Shown here in pieces: positions 5,341 through 12,587 of a stretch of DNA of 14,207 nt (the stretch's first letter is position 1; each line of letters opens with the position of its first letter). The translations under genes were made by a program, and so were the position numbers. Below the pieces are notes generated by a model. The model saw only the letters and a program-made list of their open reading frames with translations, did not search any database and was not told the DNA's origin. Origin of the DNA: Oscillospiraceae bacterium UBA3851 (GTDB lineage: Bacteria > Bacillota > Clostridia > Oscillospirales > Oscillospiraceae); the NCBI GenBank assembly GCA_002392625.1, contig DGHJ01000019.1, forward strand, positions 7,890 to 22,096, written 5' to 3'.

Positions 5341-7176
5341 TTGAGCAGATTAGACATCAAGACCCCCAGCCGCGCGCAGACCGTGGTGGACAATCTCTAC
5401 CACGACATGGAGCAGCGCATTTCCGCCAGTCCTCCGGGACTGTGCCCGGTGGATATCGCGCTGAACTTCCTGCGTCTGTGTCACGCCCAGTCCTGCGGTA
5501 AGTGCGTACCCTGCCGCATCGGTCTGGGACAGCTGTCCAAGCTGATCGAAAAGGTCCTGGACGGCACCGCCACTATGGAGACCCTGACCGTCATTGAGAA
5601 GACCGCCTACTCCATCTACAACACCGCAGACTGTGCCATCGGACGCGACGCCGCCCGGCTGGTAATGGACGGCCTGGAGGGCTTCCGTGATGACTATGAG
5701 GAGCACATCCAGCATCACCGCTGCCTCTCCAGCCTGCAGCTGCCCGTTCCTTGCGTGACCATGTGCCCCGCTGGTGTGGACGTGCCCGGCTACATGGCGC
5801 TGGTTGGCGAGGGGCGCTGCGACGACGCCGTGAAGCTGATCCGCAAGGACAACCCCTTCCCCATCGCCTGTGCCTACATCTGCGAGCATCCCTGCGAGGC
5901 CCGCTGCCGCCGGCGCATGATCGACGACGCCATCAACATCCGCGGTCTGAAGCGTTACGCCGTGGATCACATGGGCGACGTGCCCAATCCTCCCCGCGCC
6001 CCCGACACGGGCAAGCGCGTGGCCATCATCGGCGGCGGCCCCAGCGGCCTGAGCTGTGCCTACTACCTGTCCCTGATGGGCCATGAGGTCACCGTGTACG
6101 AGGAAAAGGCCCAGCTGGGCGGTATGCTGCGCTATGGAATCCCCGCCTATCGCTTCCCCCGCCATCTGCTGGACAAGGAGATCAGCAACATCCTCGCCAC
6201 CGGCATCGAGGTGCATACCGGCGTTACCGTGGGCAAGGATGTGACCTTTGAGGAGCTCCAGCACTCCTATGACTGCCTGTATATCGCCATCGGCGCCCAT
6301 CAGGACAAGAAGACCGGCATTCCCGGCGAGGACAGCAAGAACGTCATCTCCGCCGTGGAAATGCTGCGCTCCATCGGCGATGACCGCATGCCCGATTTCA
6401 CCGGCATGAACGTGGTGGTCATCGGCGGCGGCAACGTTGCCATGGACGTGACCCGCAGCGCCGTCCGTCTCGGCGCGAAGAAGGTCACCTGCGTCTATCG
6501 CCGCCGCATCGACGATATGACCGCCCTTCCCGACGAGATCACCGGTGCCATGGCCGAAGGCGTGGAGATGGTGACCCTGGCCGCCCCCGTCCGCATCGAG
6601 GCTGATGAGAGCGGCGTGGCCACGGCTCTGTGGGTTCAGCCCCAGCTCATCGGCGAAGAGGACACCTCTGGCCGTCCCCGTCCCGGCAAGGCCTCTCTGG
6701 ACGAGGTCCGCATCCCCGCCGACATCATCGTGGCCGCCATCGGCCAGGGCATCGAGATCCAGGGCTTCGAGCAGTCCGGCGTGCCCATCAAGCGCGGCAC
6801 CTTCGTGGCCGCCAGCTCCAGTCAGGTGGGTACCATGGACAACGTGTTTGCCGGCGGCGACTGCGTGACCGGCCCCGCCACCGCCATCCGCGCCATCGCC
6901 GCGGGCAAGGTGGCTGCCGCCAACATCGATGAGCAACTGGGCTATCACCACGAGATCACCGTGGATGTGGATATCCCCGTACCCAAGCTGAACAACCGCG
7001 CGCCTCACGGCCGCATCAACACCACCGAGCGCGAAGCCGGCGAGCGCAAGAACGATTTCGAGGACATCGAGATCGGCCTGACCTGCGAGGGCGCCTGCAC
7101 TGAGGCGTCCCGCTGCCTGCGCTGCGACCACTTCGGCTATGGCATCTTCAAGGGAGGGAGGACGACCAAATGGTAA
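5341..7176 (+). CDS. NuoF-type Fe-S domain fused to GltD/NfnB-like NAD(P)H-FAD oxidoreductase, hydrogenase partner
   Basis: 611 residues. Domains in order: ~30-110, the NuoF C-terminal [4Fe-4S] domain with SCGKCVPC (C52, C55, C58) and C98, spaced as in NuoF; ~125-205, the GltD/dihydropyrimidine-dehydrogenase Fe-S domain (C138, C142, C177, C181, C185, C189); ~226-560, a two-Rossmann flavoprotein with an FAD loop GGGPSG (231-236), an NAD(P) loop GGGNVA (362-367), YRRR (386-389, the pair of arginines favours NADPH) and VFAGGDCVTGPATAIRA; and a C-terminal four-cysteine tail (C582, C586, C592, C595). The NADH/FMN half of NuoF is absent. It probably exchanges electrons between NAD(P)H and the hydrogenase overlapping it by 7 bases. 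TTG at 5341 is taken as start: AAGGAG lies 11 bases upstream, no in-frame ATG occurs before 5407, and the latter would cost 22 residues. Plain GltD is unlikely, since no glutamate synthase large subunit is present. Confidence 0.85.
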   Translation: MSRLDIKTPSRAQTVVDNLYHDMEQRISASPPGLCPVDIALNFLRLCHAQSCGKCVPCRIGLGQLSKLIEKVLDGTATMETLTVIEKTAYSIYNTADCAIGRDAARLVMDGLEGFRDDYEEHIQHHRCLSSLQLPVPCVTMCPAGVDVPGYMALVGEGRCDDAVKLIRKDNPFPIACAYICEHPCEARCRRRMIDDAINIRGLKRYAVDHMGDVPNPPRAPDTGKRVAIIGGGPSGLSCAYYLSLMGHEVTVYEEKAQLGGMLRYGIPAYRFPRHLLDKEISNILATGIEVHTGVTVGKDVTFEELQHSYDCLYIAIGAHQDKKTGIPGEDSKNVISAVEMLRSIGDDRMPDFTGMNVVVIGGGNVAMDVTRSAVRLGAKKVTCVYRRRIDDMTALPDEITGAMAEGVEMVTLAAPVRIEADESGVATALWVQPQLIGEEDTSGRPRPGKASLDEVRIPADIIVAAIGQGIEIQGFEQSGVPIKRGTFVAASSSQVGTMDNVFAGGDCVTGPATAIRAIAAGKVAAANIDEQLGYHHEITVDVDIPVPKLNNRAPHGRINTTEREAGERKNDFEDIEIGLTCEGACTEASRCLRCDHFGYGIFKGGRTTKW

Positions 7177-8906
7177 CCCTGACTATCGACAAGAAAACCG
7201 TCACCGTGCCCGAGGGCACAACCATTCTGGAGGCGGCCCGTTCCCACAAGATCGAAATCCCCACGCTGTGCTACCTGGACGATATCAACGAGATCGGCGC
7301 CTGCCGCATCTGCATGGTGGAGGTTGAGGGCGAAGAGCGTCTGGTTCCCTCCTGCGACAACGTGGTGCGCGAGGGCATGGTGGTGCGCACCAACTCCCCC
7401 CGCGTCCGCGAAGCGCGCCGGGTGAACCTGCATCTGTTGCTGAGCCAGCACGACGTGCAGTGCACCAAGTGCACCCGCAGCGGCAACTGCAAGCTCCAGG
7501 AGCTGTGCAACGACTATAACCTGCTGGGCGAACACTACATCAAGGATCTGAGCAACCGGACCGATGATCTGAGCAACCCCGTGGTCCGTCTGGAGAATCG
7601 CTGCATCAAGTGCATGCGCTGCATCCAGGTGTGCGACAAGGTGCAGAGCATGGGTATCTGGGACGTGATGGGCACCGGCTCCCGCACCACCGTGGGCGTG
7701 TCCGGCGCCAGAACGCTGGCTCAGTCCGACTGCACCTTCTGCGGTCAGTGCGTCACACACTGCCCCGTAGGCGGCCTGCAGGAGCGGGACGATACCGGCA
7801 AGGTCTTCTCCGCTCTGGCCGATCCCGAGATCATTACCGTGGTGCAGATGGCCCCTGCCGTCCGCGCCGCCTGGGCCGAGCACTATCACCTCAGCCCCAA
7901 GTTCGCCACCGCCGAACGGATGGTCACGGCCCTGAAGATGCTGGGCTTCGATTACGTGTTCGACACCAACTTCACCGCCGACCTGACCATCATGGAGGAG
8001 GGCAGTGAGTTCATCGACCGCTTCACCCACCGCAACCGCTACACCTGGCCCATGTTCACCAGCTGCTGCCCCGGCTGGGTGCGGTTCCTGAAGGGTCAGT
8101 TCCCCTTCTACACCAACAACCTGTCCACCGCCAAGTCCCCTCAGCAAATGTTCGGCGCCGTGGTCAAGAGTTACTTCGCCGAGAAGATCGGTGTGGATCC
8201 CCACAAGATCTTCGTGGTGTCCCTGATGCCCTGCACCGCCAAAAAGGCCGAGTGCGCCCTGCCCACCATGAAAGACGCCTGCGGCGATCCCGACGTGGAC
8301 GTGGCCCTAACCACCCGCGAGATCGTGCGCATGTTCCGCGGCGAGCAGATCATGCCTACTGTGCTGGAGGAGACGCCCTTTGACAGTCCTCTGGGTACCG
8401 GCACCGGCGCTGCGGTCATCTTCGGCTCCACCGGCGGCGTGATGGACGCCGCCCTGCGCAGCGCCTACTATCTGGTCACCGGCTCCAACCCCGATCCCGA
8501 CGCGTTCAAGAACGTCCGCGGCATGGATGGCTGGAAGGAGGCCACTTTCAACATCCCCGGCGCCGGCAACGTCCGCGTGGCCGTGGTCAGCGGTCTGGCC
8601 AATACCCGCCGGCTGATGAACGCCCTGGACGAGGGCCGCGTTACCTACGACTTCGTGGAAGTCATGGCCTGTCCCGGCGGCTGCGCCGGCGGCGGCGGTC
8701 AGCCCATCCACGAAGGCGAGGAGCTGGCCGAGAAGCGCGGCAAGGTTCTGTGGCACCTGGACAAGAAGGAAAAGCTCCGCTTCTCCCACGAGAATCCCGA
8801 GGTCATCACTCTCTACAAGGAATACCTGCTGGCTCCTCTGGGCAAGCGCTCCCACCACCTGCTCCACACCGACCACAACGCCTGGCAAATGCCCAACCAG
8901 AAATAA
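7170..8906 (+). CDS. hydA: [FeFe]-hydrogenase catalytic subunit, group A, CpI-like
   Basis: 578 residues (C. pasteurianum CpI is 574). It carries a complete set of clusters: [2Fe-2S] C34, C45, C48, C62; His-Cys [4Fe-4S] H94, C98, C101, C107; two ferredoxin-type clusters at CIKCMRCIQVC and CTFCGQCVTHC; and the H-cluster domain with all three signatures, L1 TSCCPGW (C299 and C300), L2 MPCTAKKAE (C355, E361) and L3 EVMACPGGCAGGGG (C501, C505). C299 is the proton-relay cysteine of CpI. It makes or oxidises H2 in the cytoplasm; no signal peptide. AGGGAGG lies upstream of the ATG, and the start overlaps the partner's stop by 7 bases, so the two are coupled. In the HydDB scheme (from memory) group A members beside a glutamate-synthase-like gene are group A2, whose physiological role is poorly known. 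Maturases HydE, HydF and HydG are not in the window. Confidence 0.95.
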   Translation: MVTLTIDKKTVTVPEGTTILEAARSHKIEIPTLCYLDDINEIGACRICMVEVEGEERLVPSCDNVVREGMVVRTNSPRVREARRVNLHLLLSQHDVQCTKCTRSGNCKLQELCNDYNLLGEHYIKDLSNRTDDLSNPVVRLENRCIKCMRCIQVCDKVQSMGIWDVMGTGSRTTVGVSGARTLAQSDCTFCGQCVTHCPVGGLQERDDTGKVFSALADPEIITVVQMAPAVRAAWAEHYHLSPKFATAERMVTALKMLGFDYVFDTNFTADLTIMEEGSEFIDRFTHRNRYTWPMFTSCCPGWVRFLKGQFPFYTNNLSTAKSPQQMFGAVVKSYFAEKIGVDPHKIFVVSLMPCTAKKAECALPTMKDACGDPDVDVALTTREIVRMFRGEQIMPTVLEETPFDSPLGTGTGAAVIFGSTGGVMDAALRSAYYLVTGSNPDPDAFKNVRGMDGWKEATFNIPGAGNVRVAVVSGLANTRRLMNALDEGRVTYDFVEVMACPGGCAGGGGQPIHEGEELAEKRGKVLWHLDKKEKLRFSHENPEVITLYKEYLLAPLGKRSHHLLHTDHNAWQMPNQK

Positions 8907-8918
8907 CAACTCCATCCG

Positions 8919-8950
8919 AAAGGCCCGGGGGAACCCCCCCGGGCCTTTTT
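8919..8950 (+). terminator. Rho-independent terminator of the hydrogenase operon
   Basis: A perfect GC stem GGCCCGGGGG / CCCCCGGGCC (8922-8931 with 8936-8945), loop AACC, flanked by AAA before and five T after. It begins 13 bases past the hydA stop, showing that the operon has only two genes. Confidence 0.92.
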
Positions 8951-8990
8951 CCATTCATGAATTGTTTACCGTTTTCTTCCGCTCTCACAC

Positions 8991-9019
8991 TTGTCTCCCG
9001 GCATCTGTTGTGGTATGAT
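8991..9019 (+). promoter_or_regulatory. Sigma-A promoter of the DUF1287 gene
   Basis: TTGTCT (8991-8996), 17 bases, TATGAT (9014-9019) preceded by TGTGG. The start codon follows 31 bases later. Confidence 0.72.
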
Positions 9020-9049
9020 TATGTAAACAAGCTTGATGGAGGGCCTTCC

Positions 9050-9733
9050 ATGATGCATTACTCAAGATACGACGGGCGTCCGCGGCGCTCCGTTCTGCCC
9101 GTCATTCTGCTGCTGCTTCTCGCCGCCGCCATCGTCGGCGGACTGCTGTGGTGGAAGCTGCCCCGCCGGGCCTACACTGCCCAGGAGCTGGGCATTACGG
9201 AGCTGAGCAGTCCCACAGACGCTGACGGCGACGGGGTGGACGACTGGCACGACATCATGCTGGGCGCCAGGGCCTATATCGCCACGGACCCTCACTACAA
9301 GAGCGTATACTACGCCGGGGGCTACCCGGACGACGGGCACGGCGTCTGCACCGACGTGGTGTGGCAGGCCTTCCGGGCCGCCGGGTACGAGCTGAAGGAT
9401 CTGGTGGACGCGGACATCGCCGCCCACCCGGAGCGATACGGCAACATCACCACCCCCGACCCCAACATCGATTTCCGCCGGGTCAGCAACCTGGACCGGT
9501 TTTTCAGCGCCAACGCCCTGGTGCTGACCTGCGAATTTGACGATACGGAGCAGTGGCAGCCGGGGGACATCGTCACCTTCGGCAACAGCGACCACGTGGC
9601 CATATGCTCGGACAAGCGCCGCGCCGACGGCATCCCCTGGATCATCCACCACGGCAATCCCGTGGAGGACGCGGTGGAGGCCGACCAGATCATGCGCGCC
9701 ACGGTGACGGGCCACTACCGCTGGGCACCCTGA
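9050..9733 (+). CDS. DUF1287 protein, membrane-anchored, probable cell-wall amidase-like fold
   Basis: 227 residues. One hydrophobic segment at about 15-35 after an Arg-rich start (RYDGRPRRS) indicates an N-in signal anchor, placing the domain outside the membrane. The domain resembles DUF1287 (YijF family), thought to share the NlpC/P60-papain fold: GHGVCTDVVW gives the candidate nucleophile C100, NSDHVAI gives H182, and WIIHHGNP gives H200/H201 and N203. The reaction is not established. Just after the anchor, DADGDGVDD (about 58-66) looks like a calcium-binding EF-hand or dockerin-type loop. ATG at 9050 is chosen because GGAGGG precedes it; a second ATG follows directly at 9053, so the start may be one residue shorter. 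It has its own promoter and lies between two terminated units, so it is probably transcribed alone. Confidence 0.82.
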   Translation: MMHYSRYDGRPRRSVLPVILLLLLAAAIVGGLLWWKLPRRAYTAQELGITELSSPTDADGDGVDDWHDIMLGARAYIATDPHYKSVYYAGGYPDDGHGVCTDVVWQAFRAAGYELKDLVDADIAAHPERYGNITTPDPNIDFRRVSNLDRFFSANALVLTCEFDDTEQWQPGDIVTFGNSDHVAICSDKRRADGIPWIIHHGNPVEDAVEADQIMRATVTGHYRWAP

Positions 9734-9756
9734 CTGGCAAAACCGTCAGCCGCCTC

Positions 9757-9785
9757 TTGTTATGCTGCGATTTCTGTGGTAAAAT
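9757..9785 (+). promoter_or_regulatory. Sigma-A promoter of the four-helix membrane protein gene
   Basis: TTGTTA (9757-9762), 17 bases, TAAAAT (9780-9785). The -10 context GTGGTAAAATGG is identical to that of the His-rich gene promoter at 2526-2537. Confidence 0.75.
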
Positions 9786-9819
9786 GGCAATTACCACCAA
9801 AAAAAGGAGGCAGCCTGCC

Positions 9820-10176
9820 GTGAGTAAAAAAGCCACCTATGGCCTGATCGGTCTCGTTCTGGTCGCTGTGGGCATTTTCATGTTCTTTAAGACGGTCCGT
9901 GTCTACTCTTGGGGTTTCTACCGGATCTGGAACGACGTGTCCACCGGCGGGATCGTCATCGCCCTGTTGCTGCTGGATATCGTCATCTACGTGGCCACGC
10001 AGAACAAGGTGGCCAAGGTCATGATCCCGGTCCTGCTGGCCATGCTGGTCCTGCTGCTGATCCTGGGCACACATCTGACCTTTGTGGGTTCCCTGCTGGA
10101 TCTGCTGCTGATGCTGGTCCCCACCGCCGTTGGCGCCGGACTTCTGCTGCGGGCCATGTTGGGAAAAGAATCATAA
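9820..10176 (+). CDS. Small integral membrane protein, four predicted helices, function unknown
   Basis: 118 residues, starting MSKKATYGLIG. Four hydrophobic segments at about 6-23, 37-56, 64-82 and 85-110 span nearly the whole protein; a short soluble loop with RVYSWGFYRIW lies between the first two. I recognise no family and no catalytic motif. GTG at 9820 is the start because AGGAGG sits nine bases before it. The in-frame ATG at 9784 would overlap the -10 box and has no ribosome site. It has its own promoter and a terminator right after it, so it is a single-gene unit. Possible roles such as a small envelope accessory protein cannot be told from the sequence. Confidence 0.78.
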   Translation: MSKKATYGLIGLVLVAVGIFMFFKTVRVYSWGFYRIWNDVSTGGIVIALLLLDIVIYVATQNKVAKVMIPVLLAMLVLLLILGTHLTFVGSLLDLLLMLVPTAVGAGLLLRAMLGKES

Positions 10177-10196
10177 AATCCATTACGATCCGCATA

Positions 10197-10230
10197 GGAG
10201 CACCCCATCGCGGGGCGCTCCTTTTTTCTT
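10197..10230 (+). terminator. Rho-independent terminator after the membrane protein gene
   Basis: GGAGC-A-CCCC pairs with GGGG-C-GCTCC (10197-10206 with 10212-10221), with one A-C mismatch and a 5-base loop, followed by six T (10222-10227). Confidence 0.88.
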
Positions 10231-10251
10231 TTGCGAATTCACAGCTTTTCA

Positions 10252-10279
10252 TTGCTTTTGCGGAAAAATGTGGTATACT
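10252..10279 (+). promoter_or_regulatory. Sigma-A promoter upstream of murA
   Basis: TTGCTT (10252-10257), 16 bases, TATACT (10274-10279) preceded by TGTGG. It predicts a leader of about 140 bases before the murA ATG, longer than the other leaders here. I see no clear second promoter within that leader. Confidence 0.66.
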
Positions 10280-10293
10280 TATTTTGTATCGTT

Positions 10294-10311
10294 ATGCGAA
10301 CTCTGTCGCAT
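10294..10311. promoter_or_regulatory. Palindrome in the murA leader (ATGCGA-6-TCGCAT)
   Basis: A perfect 6-bp inverted repeat around ACTCTG lies just downstream of the predicted transcription start of murA, in the same relative place as the palindrome of the dehydratase promoter. It may be a repressor site or a short RNA hairpin. I cannot match it to a known regulator; it does not fit the Bacillus LexA box. Confidence 0.35.
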
Positions 10312-10425
10312 TATGTCAAACGAACGTCAGACTTTTTCCTTGCGCATCGCGTTTTTCTGCATGAAGCGGAAGCGCGGCGGGCAAGATACTTTTAACGATT
10401 CTCCATTGGAAGAGAGGTATCTGTT

Positions 10426-11718
10426 ATGAATCAATACGTGATCCGCGGCGGTCATCCCCTGTTTGGCGAGATTACCGTCAGCGGCGCCAAGAACGCCGCC
10501 GTTGCCATTATCCCCGCCGCCCTGCTGGTGGACGGCGTTGTCCGCATCGAAAACGTGCCTGAGATCAGCGACGTGACGCTGTTCTTCTCCATTCTGGAGG
10601 AACTGGGCGCCAAGGTCCGCATCCTGAACCGCCACGCCGTGGAGCTGGACTGCCGCAGCATCCACTCCACCAGGCCGTCCTATGAGTTGGCCCGCCGCAT
10701 CCGCGCCAGCTACTATCTGGTGGGCGCGCTGCTGGGCCGGTTTGGCCAGGCCACCGTGGCCATGCCCGGCGGCTGCAACTTCGGCGTGCGGCCCATCGAC
10801 CTGCACGTGAAGGGCTTTCGCGCTATGGGCGCCGAGGTCACCGAGGGCGGCTTTATCGAGGCCGTGGCCAGGGACGGCCGCCTGAAGGGCGCCAGCATCT
10901 ATATGGATCAGGTCAGCGTGGGCGCCACCATGAACGTGATGATGGCCGCCGTGCTGGCTGATGGCGTCACCACCATCGACAACGCCGCCAAGGAGCCCCA
11001 TATCGTGGATCTGGCCAACTTCCTCAACTCCATGGGCGCCGACATCAAGGGCGCCGGCACCGACACCATCAAGATCCGGGGCGTGGAGAAGCTCACCGGC
11101 GGCACCTACTGCATCATCCCCGACCAGATCGAGGCCGGCACCTATATGGCGGCCGTGGCCGCCACCGGCGGTCAGCTGCTTATCAAGAACGTGATTCCCA
11201 AGCACATGGAGTGCATCTCCTCCAAGCTGCAGGAGATGGGCGTGGTGGTGGAGGAGCAGGACGACGCCCTGCTGGTCCGCCGCAGCGCGCCGCTGCAGCG
11301 TACCAACGTGAAGACCATGCCCTACCCCGGCTTCCCCACCGACATGCAGCCCCAGATCACCGTGGTGCTGGCTCTGGCCGAGGGCACCAGCATCGTCACC
11401 GAGGGCGTGTGGGACAACCGCTTCAAGTACGTGGGCGAGCTCAAGCGCCTGGGCGCCCAGATCCAGGTGGACGGCCGCGTAGCTGTCGTGGAGGGTGTGA
11501 GCCGTCTGGAGGGCGCACCCATCCAGGCCTGTGATCTCCGGGCCGGCGCGGCGCTGGTCATCGCGGGCCTTGCCGCGCAGGGCACCACCACCCTGGGCAG
11601 CGTGCAGTATATCGAGCGCGGCTATGAGGACATGGTGGGCAAGCTCCGCGCCGTGGGCGCGGACATTGAGCTGGTGGATCTGCCCGAACCGGAGAAGAAG
11701 GAGCAGAGCATCGGCTGA
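10426..11718 (+). CDS. murA: UDP-N-acetylglucosamine 1-carboxyvinyltransferase (MurA)
   Basis: 430 residues, close to the usual 417-430. It transfers enolpyruvate from PEP to UDP-GlcNAc, the first committed cytoplasmic step of peptidoglycan synthesis. Seen here: SGAKNAA with K22-N23, the PEP/catalytic loop MPGGCNFGVRPIDLH with the fosfomycin-target C117 (equivalent to E. coli C115), and FPTDMQPQ with D306 (equivalent to D305). The protein has the expected repeated beta-alpha structure and ends with a charged tail EPEKKEQSIG. Because C117 is Cys and not Asp, the enzyme should be fosfomycin-sensitive at the active site. Gram-positive bacteria often have two MurA paralogues; I cannot say which this is. 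AGAGAGG lies eight bases upstream of the ATG. The next gene follows after a strong hairpin. Confidence 0.96.
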   Translation: MNQYVIRGGHPLFGEITVSGAKNAAVAIIPAALLVDGVVRIENVPEISDVTLFFSILEELGAKVRILNRHAVELDCRSIHSTRPSYELARRIRASYYLVGALLGRFGQATVAMPGGCNFGVRPIDLHVKGFRAMGAEVTEGGFIEAVARDGRLKGASIYMDQVSVGATMNVMMAAVLADGVTTIDNAAKEPHIVDLANFLNSMGADIKGAGTDTIKIRGVEKLTGGTYCIIPDQIEAGTYMAAVAATGGQLLIKNVIPKHMECISSKLQEMGVVVEEQDDALLVRRSAPLQRTNVKTMPYPGFPTDMQPQITVVLALAEGTSIVTEGVWDNRFKYVGELKRLGAQIQVDGRVAVVEGVSRLEGAPIQACDLRAGAALVIAGLAAQGTTTLGSVQYIERGYEDMVGKLRAVGADIELVDLPEPEKKEQSIG

Positions 11719-11730
11719 TCCGTCTATTCC

Positions 11731-11764
11731 ACAGCGTCCGCCCGGTTTTCCGGGCGGACGCTGT
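11731..11764. repeat. Perfect 15-bp hairpin after murA, without a U-run
   Basis: The arms at 11731-11745 and 11750-11764 (ACAGCGTCCGCCCGG and its exact complement) close on a TTTT loop. It begins 12 bases after the murA stop. Unlike the other terminators here it is followed by ATCCACATCTTC, not by T residues. It may be a weak or factor-aided terminator, an mRNA 3'-end stabiliser or a processing site. I saw no separate promoter for the walJ-like gene, so some read-through seems needed. Confidence 0.85.
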
Positions 11765-11795
11765 ATCCACATCTTCTGTGCGAGGTAATACCGTT

Positions 11796-12587
11796 TTGAT
11801 CACTTTACATACCATTGCCAGCGGGTCCGAGGGCAACTGTGCGCTCCTCTCCGCCGGCGGCACCCACCTGCTGCTGGACGCCGGCATCTCCTGCCGCCGC
11901 ATCACCGTCGCTCTGGACGAGCTGGGTCTTGCCCCGTCGGACGTAACGGCCGTGCTGGTCACCCACGATCACAGCGACCATGTGTCCGGTCTGGACACCA
12001 TGTCCCGCCGCTGGCACACCCCCATCTATGGAAGCCCCGCCGCACTGCGCCAGCTGGCCTACCGTATCGCCGGCGTATCGCCCCTTCTCCACGAGATCGC
12101 GTGTGAAACGCCCTTCGAGCTGGGCGCTTTCACCGTCACCGCCTTCCCCACCTCCCACGACGGGCACGGCGGCGTGGACTACCGCTTCGACAGCTTAGGC
12201 GCCTCCGCCGGCGCCCTCACCGACACCGGCTACGTCACCGACCAGGCCCGCCGGGTGCTGACTGGCGTGGAGCTGCTGGTGCTGGAGAGCAACCACGACG
12301 TGGAGTGGCTGCGCAGCGGCCCCTATCCCTACCAGCTCAAGCGCCGGATCCTCAGCGACGTTGGCCATCTGAGCAACGACGCCGCGGCGGAATTCGCCGC
12401 CCAGCTGGCCCGGACCGGCACCCGCCAGATCGTGCTGGCTCACCTGAGCCGGGAGAACAACTCGCCTCAGCGGGCGCTGGAAACCGTCTGCGCCGCCCTG
12501 TCCGGCATGGGTGTGGCGGTGGAGGTGGCCCCCAGGGGCGTGGTGAGCCGCGCCTACGTGGCGGAGGGAGCCGTATGCAAAAAATAA
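11796..12587 (+). CDS. walJ: Metallo-beta-lactamase-fold hydrolase, WalJ/YycJ family
   Basis: 263 residues. It begins with the family's N-terminal pattern ITLHTIASGSEGNC, then shows the metal motif THDHSDH (H57, H59, D61, H62), H121 in FPTSHDGHGG, and the YycJ-type LLVLESNHDVEWL and LAHLSRENNSP segments near the C-terminus. WalJ homologues are cytoplasmic metal-dependent nuclease-like proteins, linked in Bacillus and streptococci to cell-wall and DNA-replication coordination; the exact substrate is unknown. In Bacillus and Staphylococcus the gene sits in the walRK operon near rlmH. Here walRK is absent, but rlmH overlaps by 13 bases. TTG at 11796 is preferred over GTG at 11778: GAGG lies ten bases before it, and it gives the family's usual short N-terminus. 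Confidence 0.87.
   Translation: MITLHTIASGSEGNCALLSAGGTHLLLDAGISCRRITVALDELGLAPSDVTAVLVTHDHSDHVSGLDTMSRRWHTPIYGSPAALRQLAYRIAGVSPLLHEIACETPFELGAFTVTAFPTSHDGHGGVDYRFDSLGASAGALTDTGYVTDQARRVLTGVELLVLESNHDVEWLRSGPYPYQLKRRILSDVGHLSNDAAAEFAAQLARTGTRQIVLAHLSRENNSPQRALETVCAALSGMGVAVEVAPRGVVSRAYVAEGAVCKK

Noticed and set aside
5350..7131. Minus-strand open frame of 593 codons opposite the GltD-like gene
   Set aside because: It is long only because stops are rare opposite GC-rich codons. The sequence is repetitive in Gly/Ala/His/Val and the plus strand carries every expected cofactor motif.
9730..9749. Hairpin CTGAC-T-GG / CC-GTCAG at the end of the DUF1287 gene as a terminator
   Set aside because: The stem has only seven pairs with a bulge and no following T-run; at best a weak terminator.
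9784..9819. ATG start adding 12 residues (MAITTKKRRQP...) to the membrane protein
   Set aside because: The ATG overlaps the -10 box of the promoter, has no ribosome site and would swallow the AGGAGG that serves the GTG at 9820.
10130..10429. Plus-strand open frame of 99 codons spanning the terminator, promoter and leader of murA
   Set aside because: It crosses a T-run terminator and a promoter, has no ribosome site and no protein-like pattern.
10327..11772. Minus-strand open frame of 481 codons opposite murA
   Set aside because: Antisense shadow of a complete MurA with all catalytic residues; no promoter or ribosome site on the minus strand.
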